NCBI GenBank assembly: GCA_002104895.1
Contig: MCFG01000459.1
Span: forward strand, 12,501-49,282
Length of the DNA stretch: 36,782 nucleotides
DNA from: Anaeromyces robustus
Taxonomy: Eukaryota; Neocallimastigomycota; Neocallimastigomycetes; Neocallimastigales; Neocallimastigaceae
Reading direction: 5' to 3'
Shown in pieces: positions 19,637 to 30,638 of the stretch. A program made the position numbers and the translations under genes. Under the pieces are notes generated by a model. It worked only from the letters and a program-made list of their open reading frames with translations, was not told the DNA's origin and searched no databases. Numbering within the stretch: the stretch's first letter is position 1; each line of letters begins with the position of its first letter.

Positions 19637-20290
19637 TTCAAGTTCGGAAACGTGAATAATCGGATGAATACGAATATTTTTTGGGAATTCAATTTTGTAG
19701 GATACAGGAGATACTTTTTCAAGAATTCTGTAGGGTCCTATTTTTCTAGATTTTAATTTTTTATTTTTGTTTCGAATTAGTAATGAACTATTTATCCAGA
19801 CTTTGTCATTAATTTTATATTCTGGAGCCTTTATACGATGTTTATTCGCAAAAATTTCTTGTTTTTTAACTCTTGTTTTAAATTTTCTTTTAATTCCTTG
19901 AATAATTCAGATAAATTTTTTGTAAATTGGTCTGCACGCGGAACATCTGAAGTACTGGGGATTGCTGGAGAAAATCTGGGGTTGTATCCATAATTGGCAT
20001 AGAAAGGGGATTCTTTTAAGGATTCTTGTATTGTGTTGTTATAACAAAATTCTGCGAGGTATAAATAATTGCTCCAATCGGTTCCTTTGAAATTTGAATA
20101 ACATCTAAGGTACTGTTCGATAACGGAGTTCACCCTCTCCGTTAGACCATTAGTCTGGTGGTGAAATGGTGAAGAGAGTTTCATCGAAATGTTAAGGGAG
20201 TTGAAAACTGAAGTCCAAAATTTTGAAGTAAACTGGGCACCTCTGTCAGAAAGGATATCAATTGGAAAGCCATGAAGTCGAAAAACAGTT
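19637..20290 (-). pseudogene. Element 1 integrase, distal part
   Basis: Continues from the preceding segment in another frame: ILSDRGAQFTSKFW (second Asp), SSPFHHQTNGLTERVNSVIEQ (Glu), then a frameshift near 19862, the GPY/F-type module, and VSELEP at the truncation. Compared with element 2 about 35 residues between the first and second catalytic Asp are missing (deletion near 20290). The chromodomain is replaced by the RT/RNase H region of element 2. Confidence 0.85.
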
Positions 20291-21007
20291 ATTTGAAGAA
20301 GGAAGGTCAGTAATGAAGTCCATTGAGAGGGAAGTCCAAGGGCGATCAGGAATTTCGAGAGGGTTTAAAAATCCATAAGGTTTATGTCTAAGATCTTTAG
20401 CTCGGCAACAAACTTCGCAGGAGCGTACGTATTCTTTTATATCAGTGTTCATGGAAGGCCACCAGAAATCACAATTGGTTAAAGAGAGAGTTTTCTTGAT
20501 GCCAAAGTGTCCAGCAGAGGGAGAATCGTGGCAAATATTAAGAACAAGGGAACGGCAACTAGTTGGCACGTATATTTTACCTTTGAATAGTAAAAAGTTA
20601 TTTATTAACGAGAAGTCATTTTGTCCAGAAGAATTATTTGAGATAAGTTTATTATAGGTTTCTTGATAAAATTTATCTTTGGAGTATTCTTTGATAATTT
20701 TTTCGTTCAAGGATGAAACTATGGAAGCAACTGCACAAAAGTTTTCGGGTCTAAGTACCGAAAAAGGAGTGTCAATGGAAGAAAGTTCTTCATCGTTGGT
20801 AGCATAGTCAGGTCTACTAGAAAGTGCATCAGCTTTACCATTAGCGGAACCAGCACGATAAACAATTTTGAAGTTGAATTCAGAGAGGAATAAAGCCCAA
20901 CGTACTAATCTTTGTGACATCTTTTCGGGTTTCTTTTGATATAGAAAATTACGGTGGTCAGAAAAAATGGTAAATGGGATCGATGTGCCTTTAATAAGTG
21001 TCTCCAA
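20258..21007 (-). pseudogene. Element 1 RNase H end and integrase N-terminal part
   Basis: Reads GTSIPFTIFSDHRNFLY...MSQRLVRWALFLSEF (RNase H end), a linker with SANGKADALSSRPD, then the integrase zinc-binding region HDSPSAGH...CEVCC and the first catalytic Asp in SMDFITDLPSS. It then runs into the deletion near 20290. It is one base out of frame with the RT segment. Confidence 0.88.
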
Positions 21008-21915
21008 TGTTCCAGAGATTCAACAATAGCTAGAAGTTCTTTGTCATATATCGGGTAATTCTTTTCTGCAGAGGTAAGAGATCTAGAGAAGAAAGCAACT
21101 GGATGAATTTTGTTATCCTTTAAAGAGTTTTGTGAGAGAACAGCCCCGATGGCAAAATTGCTGCTATCAGTTTCCACTAAGAAGGGTAGATCACGATTAG
21201 GATAAGCAAGAACTGGAGCAGAAGAGAACTTGTACTTTATTTCTTCAAAGGCATCTTGAGTTTTCGAAGTCCAACTGAATTTTGTATGTTTCTTTAATAG
21301 AGAATTAAGAGGATGAGTGATTGCTGCAAATCCAGGAATAAAGCGTCGGTAATAGTTTGCCAAACCCAAGAATGATTGTAATTGTTTAACGTTTGCAGGG
21401 ATAGGCCATTCTAAAATCGAGGAAACCTTTTTTGGGTCCATGAGAATACCATCAGAAAATATTCTATGACCAAGAAAATCCAAGAAGGGAACACAAAATT
21501 CGCATTTTTCAAGTTTTGCGAATAGATGGGCTTTTCTTAATCTGTTAAGTACTTCAGATAAATGAACAAAGTGAGTGTCTAAGTCAGGAGAGAAGATTAT
21601 TATGTCATCAATATAACAGAAGGCGAATTTACCCAAAATATCTTCTAATATGTCATTTATAAAGTGTTGAAAAACGGCAGGAGCGTTCTTGAGGCCGAAA
21701 GGCATTACTAGGTATTCAAAGTGTCCGTATTTGCAAGTAAATGCCGTCTTGAATTCGTCACCTTCTTTGATCCTAACTAGGTTGTATGCCGAACGAAGAT
21801 CTAATTTTGAGAAGACTCTTCCTTTGGATAAATGTTCTAACATGTCGTTAATCAAAGGTAAAGGATAAGAGTCACGGATCGTAATATCGTTCAAATGTCG
21901 GTAGTCAACTACCAT
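20905..21915 (-). pseudogene. Element 1 reverse transcriptase and RNase H start
   Basis: Contains RT blocks MVVDYRHLND, FSKLDLRSAYN, the thumb-side YLVMPFGLKNAPAVFQ, catalytic YIDD (FCYIDDIIIFS) and FLGLANYYRRFIPGF. RNase H follows with VETDSSNFAIGAVLSQ and YDKELLAIVESLEHWRHLLK. The frame then shifts by one base near 20993. The apparent start ATG is internal to the ancestral RT, not a true start. Confidence 0.9.
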
Positions 21916-23449
21916 TCTTTTTTAACACAAAAAATACAGGAGCGCCAGCGGGGGATTTAGATTTTCGAATAAATCCTTTTGCTAAGTTTTCCTCGATGTA
22001 TTCCTTAAGTGTGGCCGATTCCTTTTCTGTTAAGGGGTAGATTGGCCCATAATATAGCTGAGTGCCAGGAAGAAGGTTTATCTCGCAATCGTAGGGTCTA
22101 TGAGGAGGTAGCTCGTTGGCATATATTTCACTGAATACATCTTTAAAAGGCCGAAGTTTAGCAGGTAATAAAGTTTGTATTTTGGATTCATTTTCCTTTT
22201 TTGTTTCCTTTGGAGGAATGTAGGCAGCAAAAGAACTGGGGAGCATTAGGCAATTTGAAACGTAATGATTTGATTTGAATGAAAGTTCTTTGGTTCCAAA
22301 ATTAATAGTGGGATTATGTATTGAAAGCCAGTCAGTTCCTAATATGGCGCAATAGGAGGGTAAGTCAAGAACGTAAAATTTCACTTTGCAATTATGATTT
22401 TTATAAGTCATTGAAATGGGAAAGGTTTCACCAAGTATAGTTTGATTTCCTCCAATTCCAGATATCTTGGGAAGATCTGTTTTAGTCGAGAAGGGTATAT
22501 TATGTTGTTTAGCATAATATACATCCATAAGGCTAAGTTGAAAGCCGGAATCTAAAAGAATTTTTGTGTTGATGGAGGTATTTGAGACTTTGAGAATGAA
22601 TTTGAAAATTGGTAACTTTAAGTCTGGTTGATCAGAAATTCTTGGCCTTGAACTAAAGTTTACTTCGGGATTGGTGATATGGGAGGTAGTAGAAGCTTTA
22701 TTCTTTTTTCTAAGTGGACATTTTTCCCAAGAATGTTCAAAGGAAGCACAGTATGCGCAAAGATTTTCTCTTCTCCTTCTTTCCTTTTCTTCGTTCGATA
22801 ATGGTCCGCGAGGTTTTTGATTTTGTGTTTTCTTGGAAAAACTTGGTTTTCTATTATTGTTGTTTTTGTTGTTTTTATTATTGTTACTTGATTTATTTTG
22901 TGAGGTGAAAAATTGTCTCTGGGTTGAAATTCTGGAGTCAATTCTGGAAGCAATGGTTTGCATGGAGAGAAGTGTTCTAGGTCCTGGGAACATCTCAAGG
23001 ATTCTGGTTGCAATTTGATCATTTAATCTGGCGAGAAAGGCGTCCATTTTTGCCTCTTCATTCCACGAAGATTCGTCAGCATACTTATTAAATTCTATAA
23101 TATAATTTCGGACATCTCCCAGACGTTTTTGCCTTATGGTTCTCAATTTCTGGTAGGCGATAAATGTTGAATCGTAATCGCCAAAAGTAGCCTTGAATCT
23201 TGAAATAAAGGCTTCATAATCGTTCAAACATGGGTCCACATTTTCTATTAAGGTTGCGGCCCAATTCATAGCAGAACCATATAATCTGGAGATAATGTAT
23301 GCGACTTTAATGGGATCTTTGGCGAATCTTTCGAGTTGCAACATAAATATGAGATTTATCTTGGCGAGGAATCCTTTGAAGTAGCGGCGGTCTCCAGCAA
23401 AACCATCTTTGTTGTTGACACTGGCATTAAAAAATGAATCTTCTTCCAT
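21905..23449 (-). CDS. Element 1 Gag-protease
   Basis: 514 residues. Retrotransposon Gag (about 1-180; core RLYGSAMNWAATLI, ...YIIEFNKYADES) is followed by a Lys/Asn-rich nucleic-acid-binding segment and one CCHC zinc knuckle (CAYCASFEHSWEKC, about 227-240). An aspartic protease has DSG at about 299-303 (KILLDSGFQLSLMD) and the flap-side AILGTDWLSIHNP. The frame ends just after VFFVLKKNGS, in the first RT block, because of a short deletion that leaves RT in another frame. Gag would package the RNA; protease would mature the particle. Start ATG at 23449 fits the Gag N-terminus. Confidence 0.9.
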   Translation of the reverse strand: MEEDSFFNASVNNKDGFAGDRRYFKGFLAKINLIFMLQLERFAKDPIKVAYIISRLYGSAMNWAATLIENVDPCLNDYEAFISRFKATFGDYDSTFIAYQKLRTIRQKRLGDVRNYIIEFNKYADESSWNEEAKMDAFLARLNDQIATRILEMFPGPRTLLSMQTIASRIDSRISTQRQFFTSQNKSSNNNKNNKNNNNRKPSFSKKTQNQKPRGPLSNEEKERRRRENLCAYCASFEHSWEKCPLRKKNKASTTSHITNPEVNFSSRPRISDQPDLKLPIFKFILKVSNTSINTKILLDSGFQLSLMDVYYAKQHNIPFSTKTDLPKISGIGGNQTILGETFPISMTYKNHNCKVKFYVLDLPSYCAILGTDWLSIHNPTINFGTKELSFKSNHYVSNCLMLPSSFAAYIPPKETKKENESKIQTLLPAKLRPFKDVFSEIYANELPPHRPYDCEINLLPGTQLYYGPIYPLTEKESATLKEYIEENLAKGFIRKSKSPAGAPVFFVLKKNGS

Positions 23450-24058
23450 CTTCTAATTTTCGTTCTTATTGTTAAAGTTGTTTATTATTCTAAGTGCTTT
23501 GAGTAAGATTGCCACAGTGAGTAGTTCTATTTCTAAGATTATTAATTTTATGATTACGAGTAGAATGTTGAAGTTCATAAGAAAGGGTAAAATTTAATTT
23601 TTTGGAAATTTTAATTGGGACAAATTTATTTAAGGTAATTTGGGATTTCGCTTTTATGCCTTACAACAAAAAAATAACCGGCAAAAGCTACTAACTAGAG
23701 GTATATACTAGACCTCGAAATAAAATTTAAAACTATATAATTAAAGTCGCTTCACCTTCACGACCAACCTCCAGCCTTCGGTGACTGAAGTTCCTTGTTT
23801 GCCAGAGCTTACGAAGGTATTGAACTTGAACGTCCGATATTTCAGTGCTTTTTATCACACAACAATTCCTTCCCCCAAGAAAGCGTGCTTCTCACACTAC
23901 CCACTTTTATCAATACCTAAGTAACTAATTGACTATAGTCTCTTAACCTACTAGAAACTAGTTACTTACGCCAAACACTCTGTATATGAGCTCTAAACGC
24001 TCCTAGTATATTTAAAAAAATTACCTTAAAATTTAAACAACAGAAAAGTTTTATGGAC
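23450..24058 (-). other. Leader of element 1 and junction with element 3
   Basis: Relatively GC-rich for this window with no ORF. An 11-bp inverted repeat (TAAGGTAATTT at 23631-23641, AAATTACCTTA at 24018-24028) encloses about 375 bp. That may mark ends of a leader or a small element. No LTR-T, LTR-X or convincing primer-binding site is seen. Element 3 coding homology ends near 24065. Confidence 0.45.
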
Positions 24059-24331
24059 TTATTTAATTATAATTTTATTTGATAAAGGTTTTGGAGTTAC
24101 ATTTAATTTTTTGATAAGCTTATTGTTTATAAAATTACATAATGAACCACAGTCTAACATAGATTCACATGTAATTTTATTATTTTGGTTTTTGTTTACA
24201 TCATTTTTATTTTTACTTTTTGTAGGAAAATATGTGGTAAAGATAAAAAATGATGTGGGTAATTTCCCGCTTGATATTACATCAAAATTTGGGAAATTAT
24301 AATTTATTATTTTTGAATTTTGGGACTCCAA
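24059..24331 (-). pseudogene. Element 3 protease fragment
   Basis: 90-residue ORF with CESMLDCGSLCNFINNKLIKKLNV, the aspartic protease active-site region of Ty3/gypsy elements. The canonical D-S/T-G is replaced by DCG. It is cut near 24065 where element 1 begins, so RT and the rest are lost. It lies just downstream of, and in the same direction as, the element 3 Gag. Confidence 0.75.
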
Positions 24332-24345
24332 AGGAAGTCCATAAT

Positions 24346-25464
24346 TTAGTTTTTTGTTTTATTTTGATTTTTATTGTTGTTATTATAATTATTATAATTA
24401 TTTTTATTGTTATTATTATAATTATTATTATTATTATTATAATTATTATTATAATTATTGTTATAATTATTATTATTATTATTATTTCTACTATTAAAAT
24501 TATAATTTGAATTCTTCTTTTTTATATTCTTGCTACCACTACTATTTAATTTAATTCTACCTTTAATAGTAAGAGAATTTTCTAAATAAATACACTTAGT
24601 AAATACTGATTCTAAGGTAGAAGGGAATTCTTCCATTTGTTCAATTTCTTCCTGATATCTTGGATGAAGCCCATTATGAAAGAACATAGCAAGAGCTTCT
24701 TCACTCAAAGAAAGACCACGAGAATGAGATCTAAACTCTTCTATATAATTGTTTATCTTTCCATAAGTATGTTTAATTTTAGTAAGCTGAATTTTTGCTA
24801 ATTTTTTGCTGGCAACATCTGAAAAGCTTTTTCTAATTTCATTAATTAATTCAGCCATGGAAGAAGGATCATTAGCGTTATACTTAGCCATGTACCAATT
24901 TCTTGCGCCATCCCTTAAGCGAGATTTTATAAAGTTTATCTTCACTTCTTCTTGAACTATATATATTGAGGGATATGTTTTAAAAGTATCTTCGCACAAC
25001 TAACAGAATAGATCAGTGTCAGTTAATTTTCCAGTAAAGAATCCAGGTTCTGGCACTTGGTTTAAATAAGTAGACATTGAGTTTCTCATAATAACATCGC
25101 TGTCAACATCACGTTGAGTAATGTTGGATCTTGTTTCGATGTTATTATTAGGTCTTGGAGTTTCGGCACGTTCTGTAGGAATATCCACAAATACATCGGG
25201 TTCTTGGGCAGGAGTTTGGCTGTTGATAAACGTACTAATTTTACCTATTTCTTGTAAAATAGCATCGTTGTTATTCTGGAGAGTAGCAATGTGATTTTCT
25301 AATTGAGTCTTAAAATTATAAAATTGATCTGCAGAAATATAACTTTCAGTTACAGTTTTAATTATATGTTCTGCAGTATTTTTTGCTTCTTCTCTTATTG
25401 TTAAGACATCTTGAACGGTAGCAAGATTACTATTACTATCTTCGCGAGCGGAGAACATTGTCAT
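24346..25464 (-). pseudogene. Element 3 Gag with in-frame stop
   Basis: A 373-codon reading frame broken by a single TAG at 25000-25002 (DLFC-stop-LCEDTF). The N-terminal helical part has LENHIATLQNNNDAILQEI. The Gag core (VPEPGFFTGKLTD...FIKSRLRDGARNWYMAKY) is a retrotransposon Gag domain and differs from element 1. The C-terminus is an Asn-rich tract coded by AAT/TAT repeats. The stop may be a point mutation (CAG to TAG), making this a nearly intact gene. The ATG region lies 33 bp inside LTR-X1, so LTR-X1 is its probable 5' LTR. Confidence 0.8.
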
Positions 25465-26490
25465 TCGAGGTAGTAACCAAACTAGGGTAAGGTTATTGTT
25501 AAGTTTCCAACTGGATTATTTTCTAATTTAATTAATATTACTAAGCCGAATGACTAATTATATAGTTTTATTATTAAATAATTTTATAATTAAATAATAT
25601 TTAAATAATAACTAAATTAATTGCAATGAAAATAACACAATATTTATTTAATAATAATAATAACACTTTTAATATTAACTTTTTAATAATAAATTTTATT
25701 TAAAAATATGATATTGATAATATTAATATAACTATATAATTCAGGTGTTAATAACCTTACAAAGAACATTAAATATAACTTTATGTTATGTTCTTTTATA
25801 CTTTGTAAGTTTGATAATAATAATATAAAATATAATATAAAATATTAATACATTAATTTAATACATTAATTTAATACATTAATTTAATGTGATACGTTAA
25901 CGTATAATATAATTAATAATTTGTAATATAATAAGTTATTAATATCGATATTAAATAGTAATAAAATTAATATATTATTCATGTAATGTTTTGGGTGAAT
26001 TATGCAACAGGTCCGCAAGATTAAGTAACTCGAAATAATGGACAACACGAAAGATTTAAGAAAGATAAAAGACACAGTTAATTAAAAATATGTTTTATAA
26101 TAAAATGTTTTATTAATTTTTATTAAATTTAAAATATAATAATTTATTAATTAGTTAGTGTAATATTTCGAATTACTTATTTAACTAGTTAATAAAAACG
26201 CGAAGAAAAAATATTTCTTTTGTCGAAATTTTACACGTATTTATACTTTTTACGGAAAAATAGTTTTCGTTTGTAAAAAGTATTAAAAGTTCTAGAAACT
26301 TAGATTTTTTGATTTAAAATGAATCTCGGATAAATAAAACTTAAAATAAAAAGAAAAACTAGAATCTTTTAGAATTTAATCGATAAGATTTTATCGATTA
26401 AATTCGAGTAATTTCTGCAACAAGGAAAAGTGTAGAAAAATTTGATAATAAATTTTTAAAATAAAATTTTTCCAAAATTGGAAAGAGTGA

Positions 26491-26544
26491 GAATCGAAAC
26501 CGAGAGGTTCAGCCTGATAGTTCTAGTGTCTGACCACTAGACCA
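26491..26544 (-). promoter_or_regulatory. tRNA-like A/B box segment in LTR-T2
   Basis: A-box TGGTCTAGTGG is perfect; the B-box GTTTCGATTC has drifted by one base at its start. Same position in the LTR as in T1. Confidence 0.6.
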
Positions 26545-26938
26545 TGGTTACTATTTTTCTAATTCTTGATAAAGAATGAATAATTAATCTTAATTTCATT
26601 AAGATTACTAAATTCTTTGTGGCTTGTAGAACTTTCCTACATTCTATATTAAATTGAAATTTCCAAAATATATTACAATATAAAATTTATTAATATTAAA
26701 TTATATTATTAATATAAAAATTCAATATATTATTACTAAAAATCAATATAAAAATTATTAATATCAATTAAATATATATATTATTATTAATACAAAATAT
26801 TTTATTATTAATATCAAAACAAAAATTATTAATATCAATAAATAAAAATTATAAAAATTATAAATTATTATTAATCAGCCACTTTTTATTAATATCACTT
26901 ATAAAAATTATTAATATGAATTTTATTATCAATATCAA

Positions 26939-27534
26939 TGTAACGAATCCTAGAATTAGTAAAATAGTAACCATGGCCTAGTGGTTAGTCACTAGGACCA
27001 TCAGGGCAAACGCTCTGGGTTCGACCCACACTAGTTCCAAATTTTATAAAAAAAAAATTTTTATTTTAAAATTTAATTACAAATTTCTGTATTTTATTCT
27101 GTATTTGTTTCTGTATTTTATTTCTGTATTTCTTCATAGAATTGCATGGAATAAAATTAGAAACTTTAAGAAAAAATTTTATAATATTTCTTTATTTTTC
27201 TATAAGATTCATTTTCAATCGAAAAATCTAAGTTTCTAGCATTTTTCATTATTTTTTATATACTTTTATTTTTAAAACTATTTTTCCGAAAAAACTATAA
27301 ATAGGTGTAAAATTTTACAAAGAAAATATTTGTTAAAATCGCACTTTTATTAACTAATTAGTTTATAAGTAATTTGAAATATTACATTACTAATTGTTAA
27401 TAAATAATATTTTAATAATTTAATAAATTAATAAAACAAGATCTCAAAAAACAAATTCAATTACTTATAAATATTATTACGAACCTATTGTGTTACAAAA
27501 CAAAAGACAATCTTATCCCATTAGGATTGTTACA
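26939..27534 (+). mobile_element. LTR-T3, solo LTR, plus orientation
   Basis: 596 bp, from TGTAACGAATCC to GGATTGTTACA, with target duplication ATCAA at 26934-26938 and 27535-27539. A-box TGGCCTAGTGG (26974-26984), an exact consensus match. B-box GGTTCGACCCA (27018-27028). TATA box 27296-27303. Confidence 0.9.
26974..27028 (+). promoter_or_regulatory. tRNA-like A/B box segment in LTR-T3
   Basis: A-box fits TRGCNNAGYGG at every position; the B-box keeps the GGTTCGA core. The segment starts 35 bp from the LTR terminus. Confidence 0.7.
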
Positions 27535-27876
27535 ATCAAAATATATTTATTAAAGTCAATTATAATAAATAATTAAATCAATTATATTATTATTAATCAA
27601 TATATTATAAATATTAATTATAAAATAAAATAATTTTCATTCAATACTAAAAATTAGCCAAAAATTACTAATTACAATTACTTTTAAACATAACCAACTT
27701 CCTTGCCATACAATAATTAGTAATAGTCCCTACCAAATTACACCCCAATTTCAATAATTATTAGTAATGATACAACAAAATTATGCACTAAGATATATTC
27801 TAATTATAATTATTTTATACTATATTATATTAATGAAAATTATTTTTAATTCAATTGATTATAAAAATTATATTAA

Positions 27877-28577
27877 TGTAACGGAACGGTAGTTCCAATA
27901 TTACAATTGACACCAAAATCTGAAGTAAACACAAACAAAATAAAATTTAAAATAAAAGATACTTATTGCAATATCAGAACACCTTTCCTTTGTTAACCTG
28001 AAAGGTCGGTGTCGAGATATATTAGTATAATTTTAATTTATTTTTTATTTAAAATTTGTTTTATTAGAATATAGTTTTATTAATTATTAAAAATTAATAA
28101 TAACTAATCTTTGTAGTATTTCGAACTACTTATGAATTAATTATTACTAATATATATAAAAGTTATTAAAGGAATAAAAGCACAAAGAAAAATATTTTAA
28201 CTAAAAGTTTTACACCTATTTATACTTTTTGCGGAAAAATAGTTTTAAAAATAAAAGTTCATAAAAAATAATAAAAATTGCTAGAAACTAAGATATTTTG
28301 ATATAAAATGAATCTCATAGAAAAATAAAGAAATATTATATAATTTTTCTTAAAGTTTCTAATTTTATTCCATGTAATTCTATAAAGAAATACAGAAATA
28401 AAATACAGAAACAAATGCAGAATAAAATACAGAAATTTATAATAAATAAATTTAAAATAAAATTTTTATAAAATTTGGAACAAGGTGTGAGTCGAACCCA
28501 GAGTGTTCGCCCAGATGGTCATAGTTACTAACCACTAGACCATGGTTACTATTTTACTAATTGAGGGATTCGTTACA
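27877..28577 (-). mobile_element. LTR-T4, solo LTR, minus orientation
   Basis: 701 bp with ends TGTAACGAATCCC (28577) and GTTCCGTTACA (27877), and target duplication ATTAA at 27872-27876 and 28578-28582. A-box 28542-28532, B-box 28498-28489, TATA box 28224-28217. It belongs to the same subfamily as T5. Confidence 0.92.
28489..28542 (-). promoter_or_regulatory. tRNA-like A/B box segment in LTR-T4
   Basis: A-box TGGTCTAGTGG and B-box GGTTCGACTC, with the tRNA-Glu-like D-arm text GGTCTAGTGGTTAG, inside a precisely bounded solo LTR. Confidence 0.7.
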
Positions 28578-29317
28578 ATTAACAATATAAAACTAATTTT
28601 ACAGAATTTTATTAATAATACTTAACTAAACCACCACAAAAATATGTTATAAATTTTCAATTACTTATATTAATTTTATAATAATAATAAATAATAAATA
28701 ATTAAATAATATATAATTATTATTTATAATAATAAAATAATAATTATATTAACAATTTAAAATCAATTTAAAATAATTTCTTTTACAATTCTATTAGTAA
28801 TAGTTTAGTAAATTTTCTGTTAAAATTCTAAAATATTCTCTTAAATATATTAATAATTATAATAGTAATAAATAGATAGTAATTAATTATTATAGAATAA
28901 ATATTTATAATAATTAACTAATAATTTTATTAACAATTTATATTCAATTTATTTTAGTTTTACTTAGTAATTATATTTTAAATTAGTTAGAAACTGTTAG
29001 ATAGGCTTAACAAATTTTAACTTGTAAAAAAAAATATAAATACGTGTAATTTTTAAAATAATTTTTGAATTTTATCATTATCAATTAATCATGAATCTTT
29101 TAATCTTTATTAATCTTTATTAATTCTTAATATTAAAAAAACTTAACTTAATAAATAAAAAAACTTTAAACTAAATAAAAATTTTTAATTAACAAATCTT
29201 GAAGTGTTTTAAAATAATTTTGTTTGTTATAATCCATTTATTTATTTTATGAACCGTAACATTCTGAGTTTCGTTACAATTCAATATAATTGAATATATA
29301 TAAATAATATATATATT

Positions 29318-30638
29318 TGTTGCGAATATTAGTGGATTTAAAATTGAAATTCACTAATAGATCAATTACATTTAAATTTCGTTATTGACTAAATCACTTA
29401 AAATTCGATTTTCAATAAAATAAACAAATATTAAAAAGCATTTAAATTGATATTGTAAAGGGTTTGGACAAATTAAATAAATATTAATCAACTTAATTTA
29501 ACCCTTAAGATATTAATAAAAATAATCAGAAGAAAAATAACGATAACTTGCCAAATAATGGAGATTTCCTCCGCTTCGCTTTGATTTTATGCTCATTGGG
29601 AAGCTCTGCTCAAGAGCTACAACATATCTGAATTTCAGCTCATTTGGACCACTGGTTGGCGAGATATTGGACTTTAAAGGTTTACACAATATAAAAATAT
29701 AATTAAATATTTATAAGGGCCCATAAATAAATAATTATAAAATTTATATAGATAAAATCTTTTTATTTCAATAATTATATTATAATTTATAATAATAATA
29801 ATCATTCAGATATACAGAAAACGCCTTCAAATAATTTATAAAATATTAATTAGAATAATAATAATAATTTATATAATATATTATAATAATTGTTAATTAT
29901 TTTTATAAAAATTAGAATAGTTGATTATTATATTAATTTACAGAAATTCTTAGAATTCTAAAAATCTCAAAAAGATTTAAAATTTACTTAAGATCTTAAA
30001 TAATTAAAAATATCCCATTTTATCTAGAATTAATTATACAGAAAAGATTATAAAAATCCAAAGATAAAAATAATTAATATATAGATAAATAATTAAATAG
30101 TATACTAAACAATTAAATAATTAAATAGTTAACTAGTTAAATAATTAGAATAGTTATAAATCTAAATCTTAGATTATAAATTCTTATCATTAAATTTATT
30201 AATAGTTTATATAGTTTTATATTAGTTTTATATAGTTAGATTTTTATCAATATTATTTTATTCATATATTTTATTTAAAATTATACATGTATAAATATAT
30301 TATCAATAGATTATAATAATTAAATGTATTAATAATTATTAGATTTAGAAAAAGTATAAATAAGGATTGAAATTACAATTCCTTTTAATCTTTGTAAGAT
30401 TATTAAATAACTTAGAATTAATGACTTAATAATCTAATTATTATTTAAACTTTTCTTAATTAATTATTAATAAAAAATATTATTATAAAACTTAATTATT
30501 TTAAAACGTGTTCTTTAATTAATTAATTTCTTGTGTATTAATAAATAAATTTGCCTATTAATTATATATTTGTTTAATTAGTTATTTTGTTATTAATTGA
30601 CCTGACCATTATTAAACCAAAACTACCCTCATTTAACA
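29318..30638 (+). mobile_element. LTR-Y, 1321-bp probable solo LTR in LTR-X1
   Basis: Ends TGTTGCG and TTTAACA, with target duplication ATATT at 29313-29317 and 30639-30643. The undisturbed site is seen in LTR-X2 (near 31999) and X3 (near 32697). A TATA box GTATAAATAAGG lies near 30354-30365, supporting plus orientation. A less AT-rich stretch at 29565-29665 has CTCTGCTCAAGAGC and other short palindromes. No ORF. Confidence 0.8.

Larger units (their letters stand above)
19633..23449 (-). mobile_element. Ty3/gypsy chromovirus element 1, defective, no LTRs recognised
   Basis: Order gag-protease-RT-RNase H-integrase on the minus strand. It carries at least five lesions: a short deletion at the protease/RT junction (about 21905-21915), a -1 frameshift before RNase H (about 20993), a roughly 105-nt deletion in integrase (about 20290), a frameshift near 19862, and truncation at 19636 before the chromodomain. 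It is closely related to element 2. Confidence 0.9.
26567..29260 (+). mobile_element. Element Z, probable solo LTR inserted in LTR-T2, hit by T3 and T4
   Basis: Duplicated target ATTCT at 26562-26566 and 29261-29265 (4-bp TTCT if the ends are TG...CA). Ends are TGATAAAG and CCGTAAC(A). Removing T3 and T4 leaves about 1.39 kb with no ORF. A TATA-like AATATAAATACGTGTAA near 29030-29046 resembles the LTR-T TATA region. Family otherwise unrecognised. Confidence 0.65.
25982..29278 (-). mobile_element. LTR-T2, solo LTR in LTR-X1, itself split by element Z
   Basis: 5-bp target duplication ATTCA at 25977-25981 and 29279-29283; the empty site is visible in LTR-X2/X3. The LTR is 25982-26566 plus 29266-29278, 598 bp in total, the same as T1. 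tRNA-like segment: A-box 26544-26534, degenerate B-box GTTTCGATTC 26500-26491. TATA box at 26245-26238. Confidence 0.88.

Noticed and set aside
24250-24510. Isoleucine-rich plus-strand ORF
   Set aside because: Antisense of the Asn-rich tail of element 3 Gag.
25450-25482. Primer-binding site TGGTTACTACCTCGA downstream of LTR-X1
   Set aside because: It begins TGG, but lies about 17 bp from the LTR end and no matching tRNA could be named.
25884-26075. Short ORFs at 25884-26075 and 30744-30944
   Set aside because: Both lie within LTR sequence, have biased AT-driven composition and no family resemblance.
27877-28577. LTR-T copies as MITEs or SINEs
   Set aside because: TGTAACG/CGTTACA ends could be short terminal inverted repeats, and the A/B boxes suggest a SINE. 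However, 5-bp target duplications, TG...CA ends, 600-700 bp length, a TATA box and an adjacent polypurine tract at T1 fit an LTR better.
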